Shown here: in pieces, positions 34,398-45,018 of the stretch | Position numbering within the stretch: position 1 is the stretch's first letter | Layout: every line of letters begins with the position of its first letter | Assembly: GCA_012934845.2 (NCBI GenBank) | Contig: WNNJ02003741.1 | Span: forward strand, 93,227 to 157,226 | DNA from: Pomphorhynchus laevis | Lineage: Eukaryota > Acanthocephala > Palaeacanthocephala > Echinorhynchida > Pomphorhynchidae | Direction: 5' to 3' | Length of the DNA: 64,000 nt | The notes under the pieces: generated by a model | Seen by the model: the letters and a program-made list of their open reading frames with translations, nothing else | What the model was told of the DNA's origin: nothing | Database searches by the model: none | Made by a program: the position numbers and the translations under genes

Positions 34398-36863
34398 ATG
34401 GTGAGTAAACCCGAGCCTTTTTCACTGAATATTCTTCAGTGGAATTCGGGAGGTGCTTCTGCCCTTAGACTTTTATCTGGAAGAGACGCAGATGTTATAG
34501 TCCTTCAGGAGACGCGGTCTATTCGTCTCCCCCAGGACATTACTCGATTTATCCCAAAGCAAATTTGTTCACACTATACTCCGTACATAACCCCACCTCA
34601 CTCCTCTTCATCTCAAGGACTCTTGACCTTAGTTAAGTGCTCCCTAAGATCTTCCCTCCTGCTAAATTACTCTTGTTCAGCCCTGTCTTGTTTGGTAGTT
34701 TCACTCGTTAAGAACGGTAAACGCCTCAGTCTAGCCAATGTCTACATCCGTCCAGGGGAGGTCCACAAGAACCGTGCTCTCCTGGATGGTATAATTGATG
34801 GCGGCTACGACATGGTACTAGGTGACTTTAACGACAGAACTGGTCGTTGGATTAATGCAGCACTCCGTAGAGCCAGGAACGGTTATCTTATTCATAAACC
34901 ACCCTCACCCACCTTTCATTGCATATCAACGAATTCACTCCTCGACTTATTACTGATCCATGAGAAGTGGTTGCTAAAACCCTTCTGTACGGAGCAGTCG
35001 CGACAACATCTGTCCACCTCTCATGATCTAATTCGTTGGCGGTTAGAAGAGGATACACTGCTTCGTAGAAGATTCCACTTTGACCCGATCAGAGTGGCTT
35101 TCTTCCAGGCAGCTATCCAACGCTTCCCCCGAATTGGTAATGAGAGTTTATCCAAATTTAATTCCTACCTCTCTTCGCAAGCTACCGCGATTTTATCGAC
35201 TACCTATAAAGGTCGCTTATACAATCCCACTCCGACAAAACTCAAGGTCCTAGCTAAATTGTTGAACCTTCCTAATCTCTCTGCTTCCGCCAGACAAACC
35301 CTCTCGAAGGAATACTGGAGCACTAGATATAGGTTCCAGCTGAGTAGGGATAGGACGAATATTGCTCGTTTGAACCCTTCTCAGTCTTCCTTTTGGAAGA
35401 TATTCAAGAAGGAGAAGTTTGTTTGTTGGAAGGATAGGGCCTTGGGCTGGATCGGTAGTATTGGCCTTGATAAAGTTTTAGCGGAGTCACTATCCTTACA
35501 CAATTATGGAGCCACGCAATCACCGCAACCAATCCCGCCCTGGGGAGACTTCAGGAGTAGAGACTTATCTGTCACAGATATTCTCAACGCCTGGGGGCCT
35601 CTTCCGGGCACTTCCAAATCCGTCGCTCCACTATCTTCTCGTGTCTGTCAGCTATTGACAGCCGATCAAAGAAGGGAGGTGGCCGTCACAATGCTATTAG
35701 CCACCCCATCCGATGTGGCCGGCATCAACATTAGCAAGAGAATTTTTATTCCAAAAAAGTATCCGGTCTCTTGTCCTAAAGACCTGCGGCCCATTTCGAT
35801 TCAAAATTCCCTCGTCTCGATCTACGAAAAAGCGCTTGCGCGTAGAATCCGCGATCATTTGATTAGGCGAAATTTAATCCCACCTGGATTCCATGGGTTT
35901 GTCAAAGGTCGCTCGGTCCATTCAGCAGTTGGTGAAGTGCATCGGTTTTGTCAGGAGAACAGTCATCAGCTAGCTGTGGCTGTTTTCCTTGATTTTTCCG
36001 CTGCATTTGATCGCATCTCCATTCCATTTGTTATCTCTTCTCTCAGGTCCCTCGGGTTGCCTGCGAGAATCGTTAACAGGGTGGAGATACTGCTGTACAC
36101 CAAGCGATTTTATTATGAGGACGACCCTGATGCGCGTCAGTTCTACCCTATTACGGGTGTGCCTCAAGGTTCACCACTTTCTCCAATCTTATATCTTGCT
36201 GCCTCAATTATTCTATTTAAAATATTTAAACGTGAACAACGTCTAGTGGTGTACGCTGATGACACCACAGCCCTGTTCTCTGAACGCAGGTGTAAAGACG
36301 TAGTCTCTGACATCAGCCGTTTCTTTTCAAGATTAAAAGACCAGCTACCCCAATCCAATCTTATTTTAAACTCCGCAAAATCGCAGGTGGTAGTTTTTCA
36401 TGGCTCCCCTGCGACGAAGAAAAAACTTAAGAGACTAGCACTCTCGGCGCTCTCCTCCATATTTGCCTCTGAACCACTCCCTTCCTTCACAAGTCGAGTA
36501 AAATACCTGGGGTTCACCGTTTCGGTGAACTGGTCGGCGAAAGCCGACCTGGATAGACTCAAACGTATCCTGAAGAGAGCTAGGTGGGCTCTGAAACGGG
36601 CTCAGCATCTGTCGTTGAATGGGAAAACCCAGGTACGCCTTTGGGGTACCTGGGCTATCTCGGGATTAGTCTTCTTCTCAAGAGGACGTCCCCCAGAACA
36701 AAGGCTAAGGTTTCTTAAGCTCCTCGTCTCTCGTTTACCCAGTATCGTCCGCACCGATTGGATTCTTCGGGGGGTGAGAGACCCCGGGTGGTTCAATCGG
36801 AAAGCGGCGTGTTGGATTGGTTGGGGGGGGGCTCAGATCCCCATGGATTTGAGGCCAGAATAA
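34398..36863 (+). CDS. ORF2 endonuclease/reverse transcriptase of the Jockey-like LINE, intact
   Basis: 821 residues without a stop. The AP-type endonuclease covers residues 1 to ~220: LNILQWNSGGASALRLL, VLQETRS, VLGDFNDRTGRW (about residue 141) and a terminal SHD. The RT covers about 390-680: LRPISIQNSLVSIYEKAL, GFHGFVKGRSVHSA, VFLDFSAAFDRI, TGVPQGSPLSPILY and YADDTTALF (YADD at about 619). A thumb region ends AQIPMDLRPE. There is no RNase H domain. The protein nicks target DNA and copies the element RNA from the nick. It is GC-richer than the flanks. A decayed relative lies at 54740-56040. Confidence 0.92.
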   Translation: MVSKPEPFSLNILQWNSGGASALRLLSGRDADVIVLQETRSIRLPQDITRFIPKQICSHYTPYITPPHSSSSQGLLTLVKCSLRSSLLLNYSCSALSCLVVSLVKNGKRLSLANVYIRPGEVHKNRALLDGIIDGGYDMVLGDFNDRTGRWINAALRRARNGYLIHKPPSPTFHCISTNSLLDLLLIHEKWLLKPFCTEQSRQHLSTSHDLIRWRLEEDTLLRRRFHFDPIRVAFFQAAIQRFPRIGNESLSKFNSYLSSQATAILSTTYKGRLYNPTPTKLKVLAKLLNLPNLSASARQTLSKEYWSTRYRFQLSRDRTNIARLNPSQSSFWKIFKKEKFVCWKDRALGWIGSIGLDKVLAESLSLHNYGATQSPQPIPPWGDFRSRDLSVTDILNAWGPLPGTSKSVAPLSSRVCQLLTADQRREVAVTMLLATPSDVAGINISKRIFIPKKYPVSCPKDLRPISIQNSLVSIYEKALARRIRDHLIRRNLIPPGFHGFVKGRSVHSAVGEVHRFCQENSHQLAVAVFLDFSAAFDRISIPFVISSLRSLGLPARIVNRVEILLYTKRFYYEDDPDARQFYPITGVPQGSPLSPILYLAASIILFKIFKREQRLVVYADDTTALFSERRCKDVVSDISRFFSRLKDQLPQSNLILNSAKSQVVVFHGSPATKKKLKRLALSALSSIFASEPLPSFTSRVKYLGFTVSVNWSAKADLDRLKRILKRARWALKRAQHLSLNGKTQVRLWGTWAISGLVFFSRGRPPEQRLRFLKLLVSRLPSIVRTDWILRGVRDPGWFNRKAACWIGWGGAQIPMDLRPE

Positions 36864-36983
36864 TGGTGAAGACTAGACAATGATTATGAAGATCTGCTTC
36901 GGAACTATTTGTCTTAGACTATTTTTCAGTTGTTAATATTTATTTATTTATCCTTTTGTGTAAGTAAGAAAATCTATTATTAT

Positions 36984-36998
36984 TGATTTTGGCACGAA
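36984..36998. repeat. Jockey-like TSD, right copy
   Basis: tgattttggcacgaa, the partner of 33110-33124. Confidence 0.9.
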
Positions 36999-37477
36999 AT
37001 GTTAAATTTTGCTGTAACTTACTTGAAAATATCAAATATAAATTTCCTGCATTTTGATTGAACTTTAATAAAACCTAAAAATCATTGATTTATTTTAAAA
37101 TTAAAACAGTATATTTCGACAGCTGCTGACATCATTCTTAGATTACAAAAATAAGGGTTGTTCTTATTTATCAACACTCAACCCTTTTATATTTCAGATT
37201 TTTTTTCAAAAATTTGGGTCTCTAGCTGTCGAAATGATTAATTTTTTCGATAAATCAATGATTTCTTGTTTTATTAAATTTTCATCGCAGATGTAAGAAA
37301 CATCTGCGATAACTGCTTTCAATGTAATTTTATAGAATTATAAACACGCACAAATTATAAACAAAATCTGAATTGAAATAATCTAATTAGGCGGCAGCTC
37401 TATCCATAACGTAATAAATACGATATCTTAGCAATGCATGCTTAAACAAATCTTACCGTCGTTGACACATATTCTAA
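36999..37477. other. Spacer containing a foldback with GTCGAAAT boxes (37078-37263)
   Basis: Imperfect ~45-bp inverted repeats: aaatcattgatttat ... atttcgacagct (37078-37122) against agctgtcgaaat ... cgataaatcaatgattt (37213-37263). Inner arms read GATGTCAGCAGCTGTCGAAATA on the minus strand, resembling the module at 38101. A perfect 10-bp hairpin, atcgcagatg/catctgcgat, follows at 37284-37310. Confidence 0.65.
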
Positions 37478-37745
37478 TTACATGATGTTGTAATGCAAGA
37501 AAATCAGCTGCTCTGTTAGCTGTATACTCTGTACAATCCTATCTATATACTCGGATAAACTACTGTGTTTGTAGACGCCATTGATATCTCCCACTTGCAT
37601 TATCCATGATTGCAATGCAACTGGGAGCGTAATGAAATTATAGAGAATTGCAGTGGTTGATTCAGACGAGAACATAAGCTTTATATTAGGCGGTTCTAAG
37701 TTATAAAAATCCAGATATGTGAAATGCCTCATGTATCTGGAAAGT
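37478..37745 (-). other. Candidate internal exon of an unidentified gene
   Basis: On the minus strand a tttccag acceptor (37746) precedes YMRHFTYLDFYNLEPPN, then LYNFITLPVALQSWIMQVGD and EYIDRIVQSIQLTEQLIFLHYNI, with a gtaatt donor-like site near 37488 or a stop at 37478-37480. Codon use looks protein-like, but I recognise no family and cannot link it to a neighbouring exon. Confidence 0.3.
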
Positions 37746-38026
37746 TATTTACATTAATTGATTTCTATCAAATATAAACTTTTAAAGAGAAATTGATATA
37801 TATATTAACAAAGAAACTTAGAAACTGCAGTAAATGACCTGTAAAGTTGAACTTATCATTTAAATATAAAATTAATGCCCCAGGGAAATAAATCTAAATT
37901 TAATAACCTAATTTATAAAATGTCCAAATAGCCTAATTCACGATAAAGAACATTGTGAATATTAAAGTCGGTTCAATTCTTTAATTCGTATTTTGAATAA
38001 AAGTTACTAAAAATTAATTTTTTAAT

Positions 38027-38177
38027 AAGGCGAGGAAACGAATATTTATTTGATTAGTTTAAAATATTTATTTGATTAGATTAAATTAACTACTTACAAC
38101 CCTGAAGATGACGTGCCGTAGTGCCGTCGAAATATTGGATTTTTCTAGTCAAATAAATATTCCTGTTTCCTCGCCTT
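38027..38177 (+). other. Inverted-repeat element with a hammerhead-like core
   Basis: Outer arms aaggcgaggaaac-gaatatttatttga (38027-38053) and its complement at 38149-38177 match except for a 2-base indel. Inside lies CTGAAGA (38102-38108), then a hairpin with GACG/CGTC stem (38110-38113, 38125-38128), then GAAA (38129-38132), then ATATT (from 38132), which can pair with AATAT at 38156-38160. That is the order CUGANGA, stem II, GAAA, stem III. Stem I next to the core is not supported, so activity is unproven. Confidence 0.45.
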
Positions 38178-38839
38178 CTTGTAATAATTCGGATTGGAAA
38201 CGAATTTTCTCTAAAAATTTTTCTTTTAAATATAATTAATTTTATCATATTAAATGCTAATTTATAATAAAAAGTCAGAAATTCTAAATTAGCTAAAATA
38301 ATTAAATTTTGATATTTAAAAGATACAATTTTATCCTTAACATGTACAGTCAGGTATTGTTCATGTAAATCTCATAGATTTTAGGTATAATAGTCTTTAA
38401 AAAACTAAATTTTAAAAAAATAATTTTTATCATATTAAAATGCTAGTTTAGAACTTGTCGAAGCAATAAACAATTAATTTCGATGTTTAAAGGATAAAAT
38501 TGTTTCTTTAACATTTATCATTTTAGAGGCAAATATTTCAATATCAATCATTCAATATTGAATTATATAAAAACAATGATTGATATAGTGTTTATTATAT
38601 TAAAGTTTCGGAACTAAACTAACTAACTTGTGGAATAATATTTAATACGATAATAATATGATAATAATATGTCGAAGTTGTGTAGCTACAGGGCCACACT
38701 ACAGGGCATTATACTCTGTACTGTAATAATGATATTATCACTTATCGACTTAATAATATTTGGCTAATTTTTTCTTGAAATTTTAAGCTGATCGATAAAT
38801 TTAAATTGTTTTTAGAGATTTTGCCCAAGTTTATTGTAA

Positions 38840-39080
38840 ATGCCTCTATAATCAATTAGGTTACCTACTCGATCATCAAGAACTATCAGTTGAAGTTCAG
38901 CCGAGTTTAACGTTAACAATGACCCCATCATTCATAAAACCTAAAACACTTAGTGCCGGATCGACTTGATTAGACTTTTTCAAGGGTCGCCTACTTTTTC
39001 AATTTGATCAGCATCCACTCAATTCATCAGCGTACGCAAGACATCCACAATTAATTTTATGCAACAAGGAGTCAACGAAA
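38840..39080 (-). mobile_element. Very decayed LINE RT relic (tentative)
   Basis: One minus-strand frame reads LFTIFVDSLLHKI and CLAYADEL followed by broken sequence. This resembles the LFxIFVNDL...YADDL region of a LINE RT. Little else is recognisable. Confidence 0.3.
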
Positions 39081-39717
39081 ATTGTAAATAAGATATATAT
39101 CTTATTTATAATAAGATATAATAATATATCCCTATTACAATAGCGAAGTAGCGACAAGCCTCACCAATAGCCGATACCATTTTGCGAAGAGCATGAAATT
39201 TTGCATAATTGTAGATTCGAAATGTTTCTGAAAACACTATCTCGAAATTAACTGAACATCACTGTAATTAAAATGGGATAACGTTTAATTAAATACCGCC
39301 TTTTTCCGGTTCTCACATTTTACATAACGGAAGGTATTAGTAAGATACGTTCGTGCTTATTCGGCTTTTAACCGAGGATAATCATATTTCGAGATATTTA
39401 ATTATTAACTTTTAGAAAAAAAAATAAAAATGTGTAGTGCATATTACGACCTGAAACGTTAAATATCTCATCAATAGACAATTGTTCAAAACATAAAATT
39501 ATATCAAGTAAAAGTTAACAAAAAAATTATGATAAAAATTATTTTTTGAAATAAAAACATTTTTTCTCACCTTTATAGCACTTCTACCTCTTACACCTTA
39601 TGTCATTCCCATTTTCCCAGTCCACATTTTCCCTTTCCTTTTTCCCTAACTCCTTTCCCCTTCCCCCGTCAACCTTTCCTCTTCCACTTTCTTGTGGAAG
39701 TGGAAATAATGCCACTT

Positions 39718-40135
39718 TCATCTCCGTCGCTTCGACCACACATCCACATATCTTGTCCAACTCTCCTGGCCCACCATCCACATCCGCATCAAACTCCGCC
39801 TTCTTCTCGTAACTTTTCGTCTTATCGCTGTCGGCTCCCTATCGTTCATCAACCTTCCTTTCTTAGACGACACTCGCCCCACCTCGCTATTGCTGCGTTC
39901 CCGTAATTCCCTCTTACTCCACGTTCCCAATTACTCCAACAACTGCAGTCTCCGATCCTTCCTCGTCACCGCCTCACTTGCATGGAATCAACTCCCTCTC
40001 GACATCCGCCGCACTCTCTCCTTTATCACATTCAAACACCTCCTCCATTCACAACTTCTCGACACATGATTTACATTTTTGTTTTGTTGTAGTCATGTAT
40101 GCGTGCGCTGTCACGCATTTGCCACAAAATTTTTT
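39718..40135 (+). mobile_element. 5'-truncated L2-like LINE copy
   Basis: Encodes, across shifted frames, the ORF2 C-terminus (NLPFLDDTRPTSLLLRS, LLLHVPNYSNN, WNQLPLDIRR) and ends with the family 3' hairpin (atgcgtg/cacgcat, 40099-40118) and gcatttgccac. It is more decayed than the copy at 29619-30259. Confidence 0.85.
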
Positions 40136-40424
40136 TTAGATGTATCTAATTACGATTAAAATATCATAATTAAAATATCTTGAATTAAAACATCTCAATA
40201 AGCAATTAAGTAAGTAATAAGATCATTGAAGGATCAAATCTTTTAAATTTAAATAAGACATGATTTCTCGTTATGTTTAAATTTGTAATTCTCGTTGATC
40301 AGGGTGACGATTTTATCAGCATTTTATTTTTAATAAAAAGTAATTACATTTGAATTTACACAAAAAGTGCTAACAGGAGGTTACATTTTTGAAATCTGAA
40401 TATTTTAGTTTTAGTATTATTATT

Positions 40425-42045
40425 CATTGACCGCCAAAAGTGCAAAGCTCAAAACAAGGGCATCACAGTAAAAAAGAGAGAGAAATAAAAAATAGTCAAC
40501 AAAATAGCTGAAACAAGTCAGAATTCAAGGCGGAATTCAACACGAAGATAATTCTTCAATTCTGATACATGTGTGGCCTCAACAACAGTAGATGGTAATT
40601 TATTCCAATGTTTGACAATTCGATGTCTTATGTCACCTCGGTTCCGCTTCGGTCCCAGTTTGTGTACCAGTTTAAGCTTGTGTCTTTGTAGATTTTCATT
40701 AGCAGAAAGTGTAAATAGAGGGTTTAAAACATGCTTAGAAGAGTGCAGTGTCCTTCACACCAACATCAAATCTGCTTTAATTAAGGACGTCTCGACATCG
40801 CATATGCCTAGAACGTCTAGTCTCTGAGGGTAGGGAATATCTCGAATAGAAGAAACCATATGGCTAGCTTTACGGAGAATGCCCTCAAGTAAACGCAAAT
40901 CACCCTTAGATTGCGGAGAGACTGCTGATGAAGCATATAGCATATGATAAAGGACAATCGAGGGGAACAGCACCTTAAATGAGTCAACATCTATTGAACC
41001 CAGCGTTCTTCGTAGTAGCCATAGGATGCGTTGACATTTGCTTACAATATATCTTACATGAGGACCCGATGACAGATTATTAGATAATATAATACCGAGA
41101 TCCTTGACTTGATCAACATTCTTAATGGTAGCACCGCCTAAAGTGTACGAGCCAGAGTACATCAACTGACCTAAATGCATGTGATAGGTCTTTTCTATGT
41201 TAATAGTAAGATCATGCGAGTTGCACCACGAGTGTATGAAATCTATGTCCTTCTGAAGCCGGTTATTATCTGAAAGATCCCGAATACCATTCCAAATTTT
41301 GATATCGTCGGCGTTCATCGAAAATGAGCAATTGACATGACATATGTCATTGACATATATGTTAAATAGAGTAGGATTTATGACTGAATCTTGAGGTACG
41401 CAACTCGACATTGTTCGTTAACGTGATAAAGTGTTTTTAACTTTCACCGCAAATAACCTATCTTGGAGGAAACAATTTAATCATCCAAGGATACTACCTC
41501 TAATGTCCACATCAAATAATTTACTAATTAAAATGGTATGATTAACCCTATCGAAGGCCTTTGATAAATAGAAAAAGAGAATATCAACTCCGTGTCCAAC
41601 CTTCAAGGAATCACACCAGCTAGCCCGTGCACTAACTAAATTAGTAGTAGTGGACCACCCATGTCGGAAACCATGTTGATGAACATTTAGAATACAATAT
41701 TTTTCAATGTATGATGTCAGAGAGCGTAAAATTAGCTTTTCCAGAATCTTGCATGCCTCACAAGTCAGGCTCACGTCTATAATTCCCAGCAGCATATCTT
41801 GAACCTTTCTTGAAAATGGGCTTAAGGGTGGCTTTTTTCCACTCAAAAGGTAAAATTCCTGAATCTATGGAGCAACGGTAAATAAGCCAAAACGAAAAGC
41901 ACAGTGCTGATGCAGCCTCTCGCATTACGATCGATGGTATATTTTCATGACCACTAATGGACGAAGGTTTTGATTTTTTAAGCTCGTCGAATACATCCAG
42001 AACAGATAATTCGACACTGGATAATATAGGGTTAATAATACAAAT
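40425..42045 (-). mobile_element. CR1-like LINE, 3' half (RT), split by an L2 insertion
   Basis: Reading leftwards from 42045: ILSSVELSVLDVFDELKKSK, EWKKATLKPIFKKGS, SLTCEACKILEKLILRSL, HQHGFRHGWSTTTNLV, YLSKAFDRVNHTILISKL, then CVPQDSVINPTLFNIYVND and ADDIKIW (an eroded YADD box). The CR1-type thumb and C-terminus follow (RHRIVKHWNKLPSTVVEA, near 40620). Frames shift at least twice. It joins logically to 46477-49075, which carries ORF1, the endonuclease and the linker of a LINE ending at exactly the point where this part begins. Confidence 0.8.
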
Positions 42046-42056
42046 TTATTTAATGT

Positions 42057-42082
42057 GGCAAATGCGTACAAGCTGTACGCTT
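42057..42082 (-). other. 3' terminal hairpin of the L2-like LINE
   Basis: gcgtac (42064-42069) pairs with gtacgc (42075-42080) around aagct, 17 bases from the element end. Equivalent hairpins in other copies read gcgtgc/gcacgc (49183-49198; 50346-50361) or gcgtg/cacgc (29647-29662; 40101-40116). The A-U to G-C exchange keeps pairing. L2-clade elements such as eel UnaL2 are known to need a 3' stem-loop for reverse transcription. Confidence 0.7.
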
Positions 42083-42109
42083 ACAAGTCCACAAACAAAA
42101 ATGAGAAAG

Positions 42110-45018
42110 TCAAGCAGATAAATTGTTAAAATGAGATCGGATTTGTCGTTTGAAGCACTGCAGGGAAGTTGATTGGCGTATATGAATGGGCAGATGATTC
42201 CACGATAGAGGAGCAGCCACCAGGAAGGAGCGGAGTCCAAAGGAGGTAGAGTAGTTTGGGACATGTAAAAGAAGGGAATTACAGGAACGCAAGGAACAGT
42301 AAACAGGACGAGAATTATCAAGAAAAGGAAGGTTGAGAAATGAAGGGGTATGAAAAGTTACAAGGCGGAAAGCAACGATAAGAAGACGAATTTGAACACG
42401 ACAATAAATTGTAGGCAAATCGAGAGAAGCAAGATGGTAGGATGTATGATCAAAACGACGAAGACGGAGGAGAATTCGGACAGCTGCGTTGACGATGCGT
42501 TGTAGGGAAGAAGAGTGGATTTAGGTGAGTTGGAAAATAGACTAAGACAATAATCGAGTCTAGAAAAAAGGAGAGATGATATGAGAGTCATACAAGAAGG
42601 GAAATCGATCAATCTACGAACTTGACGGAGGTTGCGGAGTATCAAGGTAGATGAGCGTACTTTTTCTCTAACGAAAGGTTTAAGTGAAAGTCGGTTGTCA
42701 AAATGGAAGCCTAGGAAAACGAGATTATCAACGATAGGAAGAATTGTAGAATTTAATGATACGGAGGGAGGTTCGAAGCCAAGGCGTCGAGGTAGGATCC
42801 ACATAATTTTGGATTTATCAGGATTTAGAGAAAGGCGAAGGGAAGAAAGATGATTGGAAATTGAGACAAGACAGTCCGAAGCGGAAACACTAAGATCGTG
42901 AATACGATAAACAGGTGCATGAGCATAGATGAGAATGTCATCAGCATATTGCATAACATGGAAGTTAAATTTATGAGAAATCGAAGACAAATCACCAAGA
43001 AGAAGAGAGAAAAGCATAGGGCCTAATACGGAGCCTTGTGGAACACCGGACGGAATGGACGAAGGATGGGAGAGAGAAGAGTTAGAATATACGCGAAATG
43101 TACGGTTTGATAGATATGAAGAAAACCATGACACAGTGGGTAAAGAGAAGCCATAATCATGACGAAGGCGATGGAGAAGAATCGAGTGATCGACGATGTC
43201 AAAAGCAGACGATAGATCAAGAGAAACTATGACACTACATAATTTATGATCGCGCGATATGAGTAAGTCGTTATAAACTTTAAGACATGCAATTTCGGTA
43301 GAGTAATTAGAGCGAAAAGCGGCTTGGAAGGGAGGAAATAAGTTAGAGGAATAGAGATATGTATTAACTTGCTTAAGAACGAGACGCTCAAGGAGTTTAG
43401 AGAGGGTTGGGAGAAGTGAAATAGGACGGTACGAAGATGGTAGTGAGGAGTCGAGAGATTGCTTTTTGATGAGAGGACGAACAGTGGCGCATTTCCAGAT
43501 GGAAGGAAATGTACAGCTACGGATGGACGAGTTGAACAATGTGGTTAGGAAGGGTAAGATAAAGGAGCAGATATTTTTAAGCAAGTGAGTGGGAATTGGG
43601 TCAGAAGGAGAGGTTTTATTAGGTAATGACAGCAGAACCGAAGAAACTTCATCAGACGAAACGGGAAGAAGGTGGAATAGTTCTGGGAGGGAAGTATTTA
43701 AAGATAAGAGTGGGTACAAGGGGGCTATGGGTAGTAGGAAAAGTAAATTAGATAGCTTAGTTTGTAGATAAGAAGAAAATTCATCAGGATTTATATTACA
43801 AGGGGTAGATGATCGTGAAAGAATTGAGTTTAAGATTTTCCAATGAGATTTAGTGTTGGAAGATGACTCGAGTTTATTTCGCCAAAAGAGAGTACGTTTA
43901 GTACGTATAAGAATGAGATGTGAACGGCGTTGAGAAAAGTAGGAATCACGAAGATTTGGAGGGAGTGAGTTGGGTGAACGTTTAAGAAAGCGTTTATACA
44001 TACGAAAAGAGTGACGGAGGCGACGCTTAGAAAGACTACAGTCAGAATCGAACCAGGGAGCATGGCGCAAGCGCTGGGAACGTCGAAGTTGACTAGGCAG
44101 AAGGTTATTGAGGATCGACGTTAGTTCAGAATCAAACAGAATGCAGAGATCATCGGGAGAGAGATAGTGAAGAGGAAGTGAAAAGAGTGAAGAATTGAGT
44201 AAGGCTGTGCAGAGATCAGGGATATCGAGAAGCTTCCATGGTCGGCTTGGTGTAGGTAAAGGTAAAGGCGGAGAAGGAGGATGGGGACGAGTAAGAGTAA
44301 GTGTGACAAGGAAATGATCGGACAAACCAGGATCAGTAATTGACAAGGAGGTATAGTCATTGAAGCAGTTAGGAACAGCAATGATGTCGAGAGCACCGCC
44401 GAGAATATGAGTTGGGCTTGTTGAAAGTAATTTATAGTTAAAATCAGAAAAAATATTAGTTAAAGTGATAGAGTCAGAGTCAGACGGGCGATCAAGACGA
44501 ATGTTAAAGTCACCGAGAACAAAAGAAGGAGTATAAGACAATGAACAGTGAGACATTAGATCTGCAAGGTCGTTAAAGAAGATACGTGATGGGGCAACTG
44601 AACCTGGACGGTATACAATCACAAGTTCCAGAGGGAAAGGCGTTGATAATCTGCATATGAGTAATTCGAACGAAGTGTAACGGATGTTAACGTTGATTTT
44701 ACGTAAAGACATTGGGTGACGAGCAATGGCAACAATACCGCCATGGTTAGACGCAGTAGATGTATGAGATGTAATTTGACGAGCTGATTCAACTAGAGAA
44801 CAACCAGAGCGACATAGACGACGAATAGCAAGATCGTCGGAGTCAGAGTGCCAGGATTCGGTAATGCAGAGAATATCGATAGATAATTGATCGAAGATAT
44901 CGAGAAGCATATCAGCTTTATGGAGAATGGAGCGAGTATTGAATAGACTAAGACGAAAAGTATGCTTAGGAGCGAGATCGACTAGCGAAGAAGACAAGGG
45001 GGAGAGATGGAACGCCAT
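42110..45018 (-). pseudogene. ORF2 of the L2-like LINE (endonuclease/RT), one frameshift
   Basis: 886 residues open from ATG 45018. The endonuclease shows LFNTRSILHKADML, CITESWHSDSDD, VLGDFNIRLDRP and SDHFLVTLTL. The RT shows SSYRPISLLPTLSKLLERLV, SLDLSSAFDIVDHSILLHRL, SGVPQGSVLGPMLFSLLLG and QYADDILIY. A thumb with LNPDKSKIMW and FLGFHFDNRLS follows. Near 42510 the frame is lost after SPKSTLLP. The remaining C-terminus (NLPFLDNSRPVYCSLRS, WNHLPIHIRQS) lies in another frame down to 42110. Comparison with the copy at 29619-30259 indicates loss of one base in the gttgtaggg run. The protein would otherwise be complete. Confidence 0.9.

Larger units (their letters stand above)
33125..36983 (+). 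mobile_element. Full-length Jockey-like LINE with 15-bp TSD
   Basis: A 3.86-kb element flanked by the exact duplication tgattttggcacgaa (33110-33124 and 36984-36998). The 5' untranslated part is only 11 bases before the ORF1 ATG. ORF1 (gag-like) is followed after 156 bases by ORF2 (endonuclease/RT), then a ~120-bp 3' end rich in tta. ORF2 is completely open and ORF1 has one register change, so this is the best-preserved retroelement in the window. Clade is inferred from the CCHC gag plus the AP endonuclease/RT without RNase H; Jockey versus a neighbouring clade needs a tree. Confidence 0.9.
37746..40424. other. AT-rich spacer with a structured repeat, an RT relic and an L2 copy
   Basis: Apart from the separately listed pieces (38027-38177, 38840-39080 and 39718-40135) this interval is AT-rich. 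The segment 39545-39717 is pyrimidine-rich (ccttttccc, ccttcccccg) and lies directly before the L2 copy without matching it. Confidence 0.4.

Noticed and set aside
42632-42853. Plus-strand open frames across the L2-like element, including 45058-45606
   Set aside because: Antisense shadows of ORF1 and ORF2.
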